The translations under genes were made by a program, and so were the position numbers. DNA of 64,000 nt from Bacteroidota bacterium (GTDB lineage: Bacteria > Bacteroidota > Bacteroidia > Bacteroidales > F082), in NCBI GenBank assembly GCA_014382445.1, contig JACNJS010000021.1, positions 62,001 to 126,000 on the forward strand, written 5' to 3'. The notes beneath the pieces are model-generated. The model saw only the letters and a list, made by a program, of their open reading frames with translations. It was not told the DNA's origin and ran no database searches. Shown piece after piece: positions 45,100 through 52,880 of this stretch (position 1 is its first letter; every line of letters begins with the position of its first letter).

Positions 45100-47331
45100 A
45101 TGAAAAAGTTAGTATTTCTAATGTTTGCACTGGTTGCAATAAACAGTGCAATGGCGCAAGGTTGCCTGCCCGAAGGTATTACCTTTACAGAACAGGAACA
45201 GATAGATAATTTCCAAACCAATTATCCGGGGTGCACTGAAATTGAAGGGAATGTGACCATTTCATCAAATGTTAACAATCTTAATGGGTTAAGTGTAATA
45301 TCTTCCGTTGGGGGTCTTGATATTTATGAAACCTATTCATTAAACAATCTGGAGGGATTGGAAAACCTGACTTATGCGGGACATATTTCTATTGAAGCTA
45401 ACAACTTAACCAGCCTGTCAGGTTTGGAAGGGTTAACCTCTATTGAAGGATACTTTGCGATTAGTTCCAACAATTCCCTTTTAAACCTTTCGGGTTTAGA
45501 AAACCTGACTTCCATTGGAGGACTTTCTATATATGATAATAATTCCCTTTTAGACCTATCAGGACTCGAAAATTTAACTTCCATTGGGGGAGACCTTTAT
45601 ATTACTAGTAATGATTTATTGATCAGCCTGGCAGGGTTGGGCAATGTAACTTCTATAGGAGGATGCCTATTTATTGATTACAACAATTCCTTGATCAGTC
45701 TGACAGGACTTGAAAATATAAATCCGGGTTCTATCACCGGTATAAGTATCAATAACAACTATTCTTTATCAAGTTGCCATGTTGAAAGTAATTGCAATTT
45801 CTTATCCAGTCCTAATGGTTCGATTGATATATATAACAATTCAACGGGTTGCAATAATCCAACAGAAGTCGCTGACTCTTGTGGTGTTTCGCTACCATGT
45901 CTTCCATATGGCAATTATTACTTTTTTAATCAGGATGATGTAGACAATTTTCAGATAAATTATCCCGGTTGTTCAGAATTACAAGGAAATGTTTGGATCA
46001 AAGGAAATAATATTACAAATTTAACTGGATTAAGTAATGTGAATTCCATCAGTGGAAATCTAACTATAAGTTGGAACGATTCTCTGACGAATCTCGATGG
46101 TCTTGAAAACCTGGCTTCAATTGGGAGCTCCTTTTATTTAGGTGATAACCACATTCTTACAAACATCCTGGCTCTCTCAAGTTTAACTTACATTGGGCAA
46201 GACTTACGGATAGATTACAATGATATGTTAACGAGTCTTGCAGGGCTGGAAGGTTTGACTGCAATCGAAGGTAGGTTAGATTTATCTCATGACTTAAATC
46301 TCTCAAGTTTGTCAGGACTGGATAACCTGACCTTTATAGGGGATGACCTCTATATTGGAACATTGACATCTCTGATCAACCTCCAGGGACTTGAAAACCT
46401 AAGCACAATTGGAGGTTCCCTTAGTTTTGCATTTAACTCCGCACTGATCAGTCTAAGTGGCCTTGAAAATCTGGATTCAATTGGGGGGTCCCTGAAGATT
46501 CATTATTTTAACAATGCTTTGGTCAGTCTGACAGGACTGGAAAGCTTGACTTCAATAGGAGGAGATCTGGAGATAGATAACAATAGCTCTTTGAGCAGTT
46601 TGTCAGGACTGGGGAATTTGACCTCCGTCGGTGGATATCTATCTATTGGTGCAAACCATGCATTGATCAGTCTGGCAGGATTAGAAATGTTATCATCCAT
46701 TGGGGGTAACCTTGAAATCAACACACCGGTGCTTTCCAGTTTGAATGCTTTAGAAAATCTGACTACCATTGGTGGCGAACTTCTTATTGCTCAGTGCCAT
46801 TCATTGAACAGCTTTTCCGGACTGGAAAATTTAATGTCAATAGGGGGTGATTTAAGGATATTCTACAACCCAATCCTTACCAGTTTATCAGGGATTGATA
46901 ACATTGCAGAAGGATCGATTGATAATTTATCAATTTACATGAATGCTTTACTTAGCTCTTGTGATGTCCAGAGCATCTGTGATTATCTGGCTAGTCCGAA
47001 TGGATACGTTTATATTTCTGGTAACGATCCCGGCTGCAATAGCCAAGAGGAAGTGGAAGCTGCATGTCTTGTAGCGGTAAAAGAAATTAAACCAGGAAAT
47101 GGAATCACAATCATTCCGAATCCCACAAACGACAAAATCACCATTTCTTCTCCTTCATTAACCGGCATTATCCAGCTTTCAATATTCAATGTAAGTGGAG
47201 AAAAAATAATAGAAAGACACCTATCAGATAATGAAACTCAAATCGACGTCAGCACGCTGCCACGTGGAGTTTATTTCGTACGGCTGCAAAATGAAAAGAT
47301 GGTGGAAGTTGGAAAGATGGTTAAAAATTAA
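45100..47331 (+). CDS. T9SS-secreted leucine-rich-repeat-like protein with two homologous modules
   Basis: 743 residues. The signal peptide (LVFLMFALVAINSAMA) is followed by a short module (about 20-265) and a longer one (about 266-655). Each opens with a cysteine-bounded cap (NFQTNYPGCTEIEGNVTI, NFQINYPGCSELQGNVWI). Each then continues with 23-25-residue repeats around LSGLENLTSIGG.L.I..N and ends in a second cysteine cap (SSCHVESNCNFLSSPNG, SSCDVQSICDYLASPNG). This resembles receptor-L-domain or LRR adhesins. The end is a sorting domain (IPNPTNDKITISS, GVYFVRLQNEKMVEVG). Confidence 0.85.
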   Translation: MKKLVFLMFALVAINSAMAQGCLPEGITFTEQEQIDNFQTNYPGCTEIEGNVTISSNVNNLNGLSVISSVGGLDIYETYSLNNLEGLENLTYAGHISIEANNLTSLSGLEGLTSIEGYFAISSNNSLLNLSGLENLTSIGGLSIYDNNSLLDLSGLENLTSIGGDLYITSNDLLISLAGLGNVTSIGGCLFIDYNNSLISLTGLENINPGSITGISINNNYSLSSCHVESNCNFLSSPNGSIDIYNNSTGCNNPTEVADSCGVSLPCLPYGNYYFFNQDDVDNFQINYPGCSELQGNVWIKGNNITNLTGLSNVNSISGNLTISWNDSLTNLDGLENLASIGSSFYLGDNHILTNILALSSLTYIGQDLRIDYNDMLTSLAGLEGLTAIEGRLDLSHDLNLSSLSGLDNLTFIGDDLYIGTLTSLINLQGLENLSTIGGSLSFAFNSALISLSGLENLDSIGGSLKIHYFNNALVSLTGLESLTSIGGDLEIDNNSSLSSLSGLGNLTSVGGYLSIGANHALISLAGLEMLSSIGGNLEINTPVLSSLNALENLTTIGGELLIAQCHSLNSFSGLENLMSIGGDLRIFYNPILTSLSGIDNIAEGSIDNLSIYMNALLSSCDVQSICDYLASPNGYVYISGNDPGCNSQEEVEAACLVAVKEIKPGNGITIIPNPTNDKITISSPSLTGIIQLSIFNVSGEKIIERHLSDNETQIDVSTLPRGVYFVRLQNEKMVEVGKMVKN

Positions 47332-47343
47332 AAAACTAATCTG

Positions 47344-48624
47344 ATGAAAAAGTTAATCATTCTAATGTTTGCGCTGTTTGCGATAAATGGTGCAATGGCA
47401 CAATGGTTCCCCCAGAATTCGGGAACAACCAAACGACTTAAGGACGTTTTTTTTACAAATGTTGACACGGGTTATGTGGTTGGCAATAATGACACTGGTG
47501 ATGGTGGAATTATCCTTAAAACGACCAATGGTGGAATAGATTGGATAACATTAATGATTGCGGATACATTAGAGTTCAATTCTGTTTATTTCACAGATGC
47601 CAACACAGGATATGTGGCTGGTGGTAAGCAATACTGGACTAATCCTGTAATTATTCTAAAAACCACAAATGGAGGAACCACCTGGTCAATAGTATTTAAT
47701 TACTCAAATTCAAATGGAAGTGCAAGCCTGATTTCCGTTTATTTCCCTGACCCAAATACAGGTTACGCGGTTGGTAATATTATGTATACGAGTATGGGTA
47801 CTTCCCCTTTCATTATAAAAACCAATGATGGGGGCGCAAACTGGACCCTAAATGATACTGTAGTAGGGGAAAAATTGAGTTCCATTTATTTTACCAGCGT
47901 TGACACCGGTTATTTGGTTGGTGAAGGTGATGACTTAGATTGGATAATCCTTAAAACTACCAATGGAGGGATAGATTGGACATCTACTAATTCTGGGGTG
48001 CAATGGAATTATGCTGGTTTATCTTCAGTTTTTTTTCCTGACGCAAATACAGGTTATGCTGTCGGTAGGAATGGTTGGGAAAGTGGACTAATCCTTAAAA
48101 CCACCAATGGCGGAACAGATTGGATCGAACAGTCATCAGGAATAAGCCAATTATTAAGATCCGTCTATTTTAATAATGCGGATACAGGTTATGTGGTTGG
48201 TGGTGTGTCTATCTATAATACCACCGATGGGGGAACAAATTGGATCGAACAATCATCAGGAATAAGTCAAGGATTAAATTCAGTTTATTTTATTAATGCG
48301 GGTACAGGTTATGTGGTTGGTGGGAACGGTACAATCCTAAAAACTACCAACGGAGGACTGACGGGTTTAAATGAAATTAGTTATTTTTCCGAATTTCTTA
48401 ATATTTATCCCAATCCTTCAAACAACAAAATCACCTTTTCCTCCCCTTCATTAACCGGCAATACCCAACTTTCAATATTCAATGTGAACGGAAGCAAAGT
48501 GATTGAAATGCAGTTAAACGATAATGAAACTCAAATAGACATCAGTGCCCTGCCACGGGGAGTTTATTTCGTGCGGTTGCAAAATGAAAAGATGGTGGTG
48601 GTAGGGAAAATGATAAAACAATAG
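47344..48624 (+). CDS. T9SS-secreted YCF48-like repeat protein (C)
   Basis: 426 residues: signal peptide (IILMFALFAINGAMA), then blades as in proteins A and B, then a sorting domain (IYPNPSNNKITFSS, GVYFVRLQNEKMVVVG). About the first 170 residues are nearly the same as in protein A, down to long stretches of identical DNA (for example around 42640-42740 and 47460-47570). The C-terminal blades differ and contain an internal repeat (NWIEQSSGISQ twice). It closes the array, 13 bases after the LRR-like gene. Confidence 0.87.
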   Translation: MKKLIILMFALFAINGAMAQWFPQNSGTTKRLKDVFFTNVDTGYVVGNNDTGDGGIILKTTNGGIDWITLMIADTLEFNSVYFTDANTGYVAGGKQYWTNPVIILKTTNGGTTWSIVFNYSNSNGSASLISVYFPDPNTGYAVGNIMYTSMGTSPFIIKTNDGGANWTLNDTVVGEKLSSIYFTSVDTGYLVGEGDDLDWIILKTTNGGIDWTSTNSGVQWNYAGLSSVFFPDANTGYAVGRNGWESGLILKTTNGGTDWIEQSSGISQLLRSVYFNNADTGYVVGGVSIYNTTDGGTNWIEQSSGISQGLNSVYFINAGTGYVVGGNGTILKTTNGGLTGLNEISYFSEFLNIYPNPSNNKITFSSPSLTGNTQLSIFNVNGSKVIEMQLNDNETQIDISALPRGVYFVRLQNEKMVVVGKMIKQ

Positions 48625-48720
48625 ATAGTTCCGGGTTCCTGGATTTGTGTTCTGAGAAAGAAACATGAATCCTGAACCCAAGACGTTGAACTTTGAACAT
48701 CGAACTTTGAACTTAAAATT

Positions 48721-49140
48721 ATGCTCCGAACACTCATCATAGACGATGAATACCACATCAGGGATACGCTTACAAAATTGACCAGTCTTTTCTGTCCTGA
48801 GGTTCATATTGTGGGGGAAGCTTCCTGTGTAATAGATGGAATAAAAAAAATACTGGAATTGCATCCTGATCTGGTGTTTCTGGATATCAACATGAAAGAT
48901 GGTACAGGTTATAAGTTGCTTCATTCGGTGCACCCTGTTCGCTTTAAGGTAATTTTCATATCTGCTTTTGATAAAAAAACCATACATGCATTCAAACTCA
49001 GCAGCATGGCATACTTGCAGAAACCTTTCCATCCAGCTGAGATTATTGAAGCCATTAAACAGACAGCGCTTATTGAAGCAAAAGATTTTGATAAGTATCT
49101 TGAAGCTTTGGAAGTGAATGCACGGGATTGTGTTTATTGA
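48721..49140 (+). CDS. Receiver-only response regulator, paralogue of the LytTR regulator
   Basis: 139 residues. IIDDEYHIRDTL, Asp55 in LVFLDINMKDGTGY, and FISAFDKK with LQKPFHP show a complete receiver domain close to that of the LytTR regulator at 37215. The LytTR output domain is absent: the frame stops after a short tail (LEALEVNARDCVY). It could be a truncated copy or a phosphate sink competing for the same kinase. It follows the T9SS array, preceded by a spacer with GAACTTTGAACATC repeats. Confidence 0.82.
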   Translation: MLRTLIIDDEYHIRDTLTKLTSLFCPEVHIVGEASCVIDGIKKILELHPDLVFLDINMKDGTGYKLLHSVHPVRFKVIFISAFDKKTIHAFKLSSMAYLQKPFHPAEIIEAIKQTALIEAKDFDKYLEALEVNARDCVY

Positions 49141-49220
49141 GTAGCGAATTCAACTTTATTTTAACTTCGGGCTACTTTTTAATATATGGATGGGTTATCT
49201 TTGAATTTTATAGCTTATTG

Positions 49221-49777
49221 ATGAAGATCCGAAACATAAACAAGAAGGGGCCTCTTTTTTGATTTACTTATTTGAGATAATCGATAATATCAAAATAAGA
49301 AGCCGAATTAAACAGGGTATTACAAAATCATTAATAGAAAGTTTCGATTCAAATTTATACTATCTGTCAGCACTTTATGGAATTATAATTTCGGATGGTG
49401 ATTTATTTAAGAAATTTGTTGAAGCAGCAAAACCATCACTTACTAGAACATCTTTTAAATCAGTATTTTCCGGAATACCTGACAGACTTAATTATAATCT
49501 AAACATGCTTCTAAATCTATGTTATAAATATAATATTGATTTAAACGAAAAGTTGTTTGAAGATTTTAGAGGGATAAGTCATTATTATGATTGGTTACTA
49601 AACATGAAGGAATTTGATTACAAATTATTTAATCCAAAATGGGCTAATGAATATTTAACAATATACTATGCTCAAGAAATAAAGAAGTATCCCATTATTA
49701 AGATGAAGATTTGTGAATACCTAAAAACTAACAAAGACCCTCAACTTGAGAGAGATTATATTGAATTGTATTGTTAG
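49221..49777 (+). pseudogene. Unknown protein, probably frameshifted near its start
   Basis: The main frame (from about 49259) gives 172 residues with protein-like composition (NLNMLLNLCYKYNIDLNEKLFE, HYYDWLLNMKEFDYKLFNP). It has no ATG near its beginning, only a TTG. An ATG at 49221 in the other frame gives MKIRNINKKGPLF and stops in a run of six T at 49255-49260. One missing T would join the two into a protein of about 185 residues. No family is recognised; it is mostly helical with no signal peptide. Confidence 0.4.
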
Positions 49778-49802
49778 GAGAATTAATTATTATATATATT
49801 AA

Positions 49803-50024
49803 TTACTGATTTACAAAGAAGTCTGCAAGGTCAAGTCCTTCTCTTCTTTGCTCAATCGTTGCATATCTTTCGATGTAGTCAGAAACTTCTTTGTGTAAGT
49901 TGATATCGGCGGCTTTTTTAAGCCAATAGTTATATGCACCAATATCTGGAAAAGCTACTACCCTCCTACCCTTTAGTACATTGAGTTTGGAGGACTTGAA
50001 TTCGTTAAGGTTTCCTGCTGCGAG
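49803..50024 (-). pseudogene. 3' remnant of a second zinc-finger primase-like gene
   Basis: Read on the minus strand, the sequence gives LAAGNLNEFKSSKLNVLKGR, RVVAFPDIGAYNYW and RREGLDLADFFVNQ, then stop (49803-49805). The complete gene at 51799-52725 ends LATGSLHEFKQSKLEILLGR, RVVAFPDLGAYDRW, RKEGLDIADFL. The homology breaks off abruptly near 50024. This is therefore the last quarter of a related gene, left when the AbiE genes came between two copies in direct orientation. Confidence 0.85.
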
Positions 50025-50097
50025 CCGTCAGCAAAAAATGATAAACTCTTTATGTTTTTGTAGGATTTCCAAATTGTAACAAAAAAAGAAGTAATAT

Positions 50098-50133
50098 TTT
50101 GCGATAAGTATCGAAATTCACTACCTTGCGCAA
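50098..50133 (+). promoter_or_regulatory. Two inverted repeats upstream of abiEi (putative AbiEi operators)
   Basis: TTTGCGATAAGTATCGAAA (50098-50116) is a near-palindrome with a perfect CGATA/TATCG core. TTGCGCAA (50126-50133) is a perfect palindrome. AbiEi antitoxins are known to repress their operon by binding two inverted repeats in the promoter. The second ends 12 bases before the start codon. Confidence 0.5.
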
Positions 50134-50145
50134 AAAATTACTCTC

Positions 50146-50967
50146 ATGAAGAATACAAAAGGAAATCAAAGTCTCGAATCATGGGTAGAGGAGCAGCTTT
50201 CCAGAGGTAAGTATACATTTTCTTTAAATACATTAAGAAAATCATCCCCGGATCAATCTGATACAGCTACCAAGTTTGCCCTGAAACGTCTGAGTGATAA
50301 AGGTAAAATCCTATCCATCTACAAAGGGTATTACCTCATCATCCCACCCCAATACTCAACCAGGGGTATACTGCCTACCTCGCTCTTTCTGGATCCATTT
50401 ATGCAGTTCTTACAAAGACCATACTATTTGGCCTTATTAAACGCGGCAGCTTATCATGGGGCGTCTCATCAGCAACCACAGGAGTTCTTCGTGATAACCA
50501 ACTTTCCGGTACTCAGATCAACGCAGAAAAAGGGAATGAGGATAAACTACATCAGCATTAAGAACATTCCTGCAAGCCTGCTGGTGCAAAAGAAAACAGA
50601 AGCAGGTTATATTAACATATCCAACCCTGTGCTTACAGCTACTGATTTGATTCATTTTGAAAAACGTATTGGTGGGATTAACCGGGCAGCTTCGGTGATT
50701 AATGAATTAGCAGAATCAATCAAACCTGGAGATTTTAGTGCCGAATTGATTGCGCATGCATCAGTCTCAGCCATGCAAAGGTTAGGATATATACTAGAGT
50801 TTGCCTGTTCTCAGGAAAACTTAGCCGATCATCTTTTTGAATCACTTAAGAACAATCAAATCAAATTTTTCAGGATTCCCTTGAAAGCTTCGCAGAAAGC
50901 GATCAACTATCCCACGGATAATAGATGGAAAGTAATTGTAAACACCGAGATAGAAATTGACGAATGA
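50146..50967 (+). CDS. abiEi: AbiEi-family antitoxin (type IV)
   Basis: 273 residues. An N-terminal winged-helix region (SLNTLRKSSPDQSDTATKFA, LKRLSDKGKILSIYKGYYLI) is followed by the AbiEi C-terminal domain (FLQRPYYLALLNAAAYHGASHQQPQEFFVI). The order antitoxin first and 4-base ATGA overlap with the next gene are those of AbiE operons. In this system the antitoxin represses transcription and counteracts the nucleotidyltransferase without stable binding. It protects a population by abortive infection. Confidence 0.88.
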   Translation: MKNTKGNQSLESWVEEQLSRGKYTFSLNTLRKSSPDQSDTATKFALKRLSDKGKILSIYKGYYLIIPPQYSTRGILPTSLFLDPFMQFLQRPYYLALLNAAAYHGASHQQPQEFFVITNFPVLRSTQKKGMRINYISIKNIPASLLVQKKTEAGYINISNPVLTATDLIHFEKRIGGINRAASVINELAESIKPGDFSAELIAHASVSAMQRLGYILEFACSQENLADHLFESLKNNQIKFFRIPLKASQKAINYPTDNRWKVIVNTEIEIDE

Positions 50968-51755
50968 TTCCACAAGCATTTATAACGGAATGGAGTAATA
51001 TAACTCCATGGCAAACAAACGAACAGGTCGAGCAGGATTTGGTTATAAGTCGTGCCCTTGTTGAGATTTTCTCAGATGATTGGTTATCCAAAAGTCTGGC
51101 CTTTAGAGGGGGCACAGCCTTACATAAGCTCTACCTTTCTCCACAACCAAGGTACTCAGAGGATATAGACCTAGTACAAATACGGGCAGAACCCATCAAA
51201 GAAACAGTGTTACGACTGCAAAAAAGCTTATCCTTTTTAGGTGAAGCCTCAATAAAGCAACGCAAAGATGGGATACAGCTTAAATTTCACTTTGAATCAG
51301 AGTTTGCTCCGGTACAGATGTTGCGATTAAAGGTAGAGGCAAACACCAGAGAACACTTTTCTGTGCTTGGTTATCATGAAGTTCCTTTTGAAGTAGTTTC
51401 CTCTTGGTTTACCGGAAGGTGTAAACTGACTACATATCGACTTGAAGAACTTCTGGGGACTAAACTAAGAGCTCTTTACCAACGTAAAAAGGGAAGAGAC
51501 CTTTATGACATGTATATTGCGCTAACCAAGGAACCAGGACTTGATAATGAGGCTGTGATCAAATCATACCGCAGCTATATGGACTTTTCTCAGGGAATCT
51601 CGCCAACGCAACGGCAATATATATTGAACATGGAATCCAAGATAAATGACCCTGAGTTTTTAGGTGACACGAATGCTATATTGAGGCCGGAAGTTATTTA
51701 TAATCCACAAATAGCGTATGAATTGGTTAAAAGGGAGTTGATTGAAATGATTTAA
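50964..51755 (+). CDS. abiEii: AbiEii-family nucleotidyltransferase toxin
   Basis: 263 residues. The nucleotidyltransferase core reads AFRGGTALHKLY followed by RYSEDIDLVQ, with the paired acidic residues of the DNA-polymerase-beta-like fold. The following YRLEELLGTKLRALYQRKKGRDLYDMYIAL is the AbiEii/Cap17 hallmark. It transfers nucleotides onto RNA targets such as tRNA and stops growth on phage attack. It overlaps abiEi and ends 44 bases from the convergent primase-like gene. It has all visible motifs, so it should be active. Confidence 0.9.
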   Translation: MIPQAFITEWSNITPWQTNEQVEQDLVISRALVEIFSDDWLSKSLAFRGGTALHKLYLSPQPRYSEDIDLVQIRAEPIKETVLRLQKSLSFLGEASIKQRKDGIQLKFHFESEFAPVQMLRLKVEANTREHFSVLGYHEVPFEVVSSWFTGRCKLTTYRLEELLGTKLRALYQRKKGRDLYDMYIALTKEPGLDNEAVIKSYRSYMDFSQGISPTQRQYILNMESKINDPEFLGDTNAILRPEVIYNPQIAYELVKRELIEMI

Positions 51756-51798
51756 TACATTGTTTCATATGGTGTTGGTTTACATATTGGGTTCTATT

Positions 51799-52725
51799 TT
51801 ACAAAAAATCAGCGATATCCAATCCTTCTTTTCTTTGTTCATCAGTAGCATGGATTTCGAGATAGTTGCTTATATCAACCTTAAAGGAAAAAGTTGAAGC
51901 TTTTTGCTGCCAACGGTCGTATGCGCCCAGGTCGGGAAAAGCAACGACACGTCTACCCAACAGTATTTCAAGCTTTGATTGCTTAAACTCATGCAAACTG
52001 CCGGTAGCAAGCCACAAATAACAAGGGAGTTTACCAATGGCAATTACGGCTGTCTTTTCGCTTTCCACCAATGCAACAGGCGTTGAGGAGTCGGCAGAAA
52101 GGATGTGTTCTCCGAAAAGGCATTGTTTGAGATTGAAGGTATTGGCTGATTTAAGCTCGGGGTGAACCGCATGGATCCAGTTTGTTGGTTTATGTTTGTT
52201 ACGGTGACCGGTTTGCGGATTATAGGAAATGAGTTTACCTGTACGTACATTGTTCCCAACATCTATTTGCCAAAAAATGGTGTATGTTGATCCATAAATA
52301 TAGTATGTTCCAATTTGGTAAAGATTTAATAGGTGTTGCACTACCTCCGGCTGAAAAATTGTGTTTAAATAGGTAACAAAATGGTTGCCATTATAATTTG
52401 TAATGGAGTTATCCAATATACTGGCAGGTACTTTTGAAAATATGCTACCCTCCTCCCCCTTTTTTGAGATTATTTTTTTATAATTATCTGGTCTTTTTTC
52501 AGGTAACTTTTCACGACGTGGTGCATCAGGATTATCATTGAAATACTGTTTCGGACTGTAGTGATATCCGCAGTTATTAGCCCTGTTGCAAATACCTACA
52601 TGATCTGCAAGATATTCACCGGTTATGGTATCGATATACCTTGTAAACTGATTAGTTTGTTTGCATGACGGACATGTAAATCTTGAATTTCTTCCGTTGT
52701 ATTTTTCGAGCATAAAAAGATACAT
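51799..52725 (-). CDS. Zinc-finger/Toprim-type primase-like protein (DUF6371-like)
   Basis: 308 residues. The N-terminus has a zinc motif (FTCPSCKQTNQFTRY and VGICNRANNCGYHY), as in CHC2-type primase fingers. The C-terminal half has a Toprim-like pattern (ALVESEKTAVIAIGKL with Glu, FPDLGAYDRW with Asp). A good Shine-Dalgarno (AAAGGGAG, complement of 52731-52737) supports the ATG at 52725. It probably supplies priming or primase-helper activity for the helicase encoded upstream on the same strand. Such pairs occur in small Bacteroidota mobile elements. Confidence 0.75.
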   Translation of the reverse strand: MYLFMLEKYNGRNSRFTCPSCKQTNQFTRYIDTITGEYLADHVGICNRANNCGYHYSPKQYFNDNPDAPRREKLPEKRPDNYKKIISKKGEEGSIFSKVPASILDNSITNYNGNHFVTYLNTIFQPEVVQHLLNLYQIGTYYIYGSTYTIFWQIDVGNNVRTGKLISYNPQTGHRNKHKPTNWIHAVHPELKSANTFNLKQCLFGEHILSADSSTPVALVESEKTAVIAIGKLPCYLWLATGSLHEFKQSKLEILLGRRVVAFPDLGAYDRWQQKASTFSFKVDISNYLEIHATDEQRKEGLDIADFL

Positions 52726-52810
52726 TGCTACTCCCTTTCTGTTTTTATGATTTTTATGGATATGGTTAGAGTCATGATATTTAATGTGTTATATTGTGTG
52801 TGCGTTAATC

Positions 52811-52875
52811 TGCACCTTTTCTCACTCCACCTAAAAATGTTTTGTTTTTGCTACATTTGCTACATTTGCTACATT
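52811..52875 (-). repeat. 65-bp inverted repeat with iterons, copy B
   Basis: Read on the minus strand it has three identical ATGTAGCAA units, then AAACAAAACATTTTT and GTGAGAAAAGGTGCA, matching copy A at 35921-35985 except at five bases. It lies between the primase-helicase stop (52881) and the start of the zinc-finger gene. Confidence 0.93.
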
Positions 52876-52880
52876 GAACA

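Noticed and set aside
48514-49032. 172-residue minus-strand frame over the end of the T9SS array and the receiver gene
   Set aside because: Antisense to two supported genes; no family feature and His/Phe/Tyr-rich noise.
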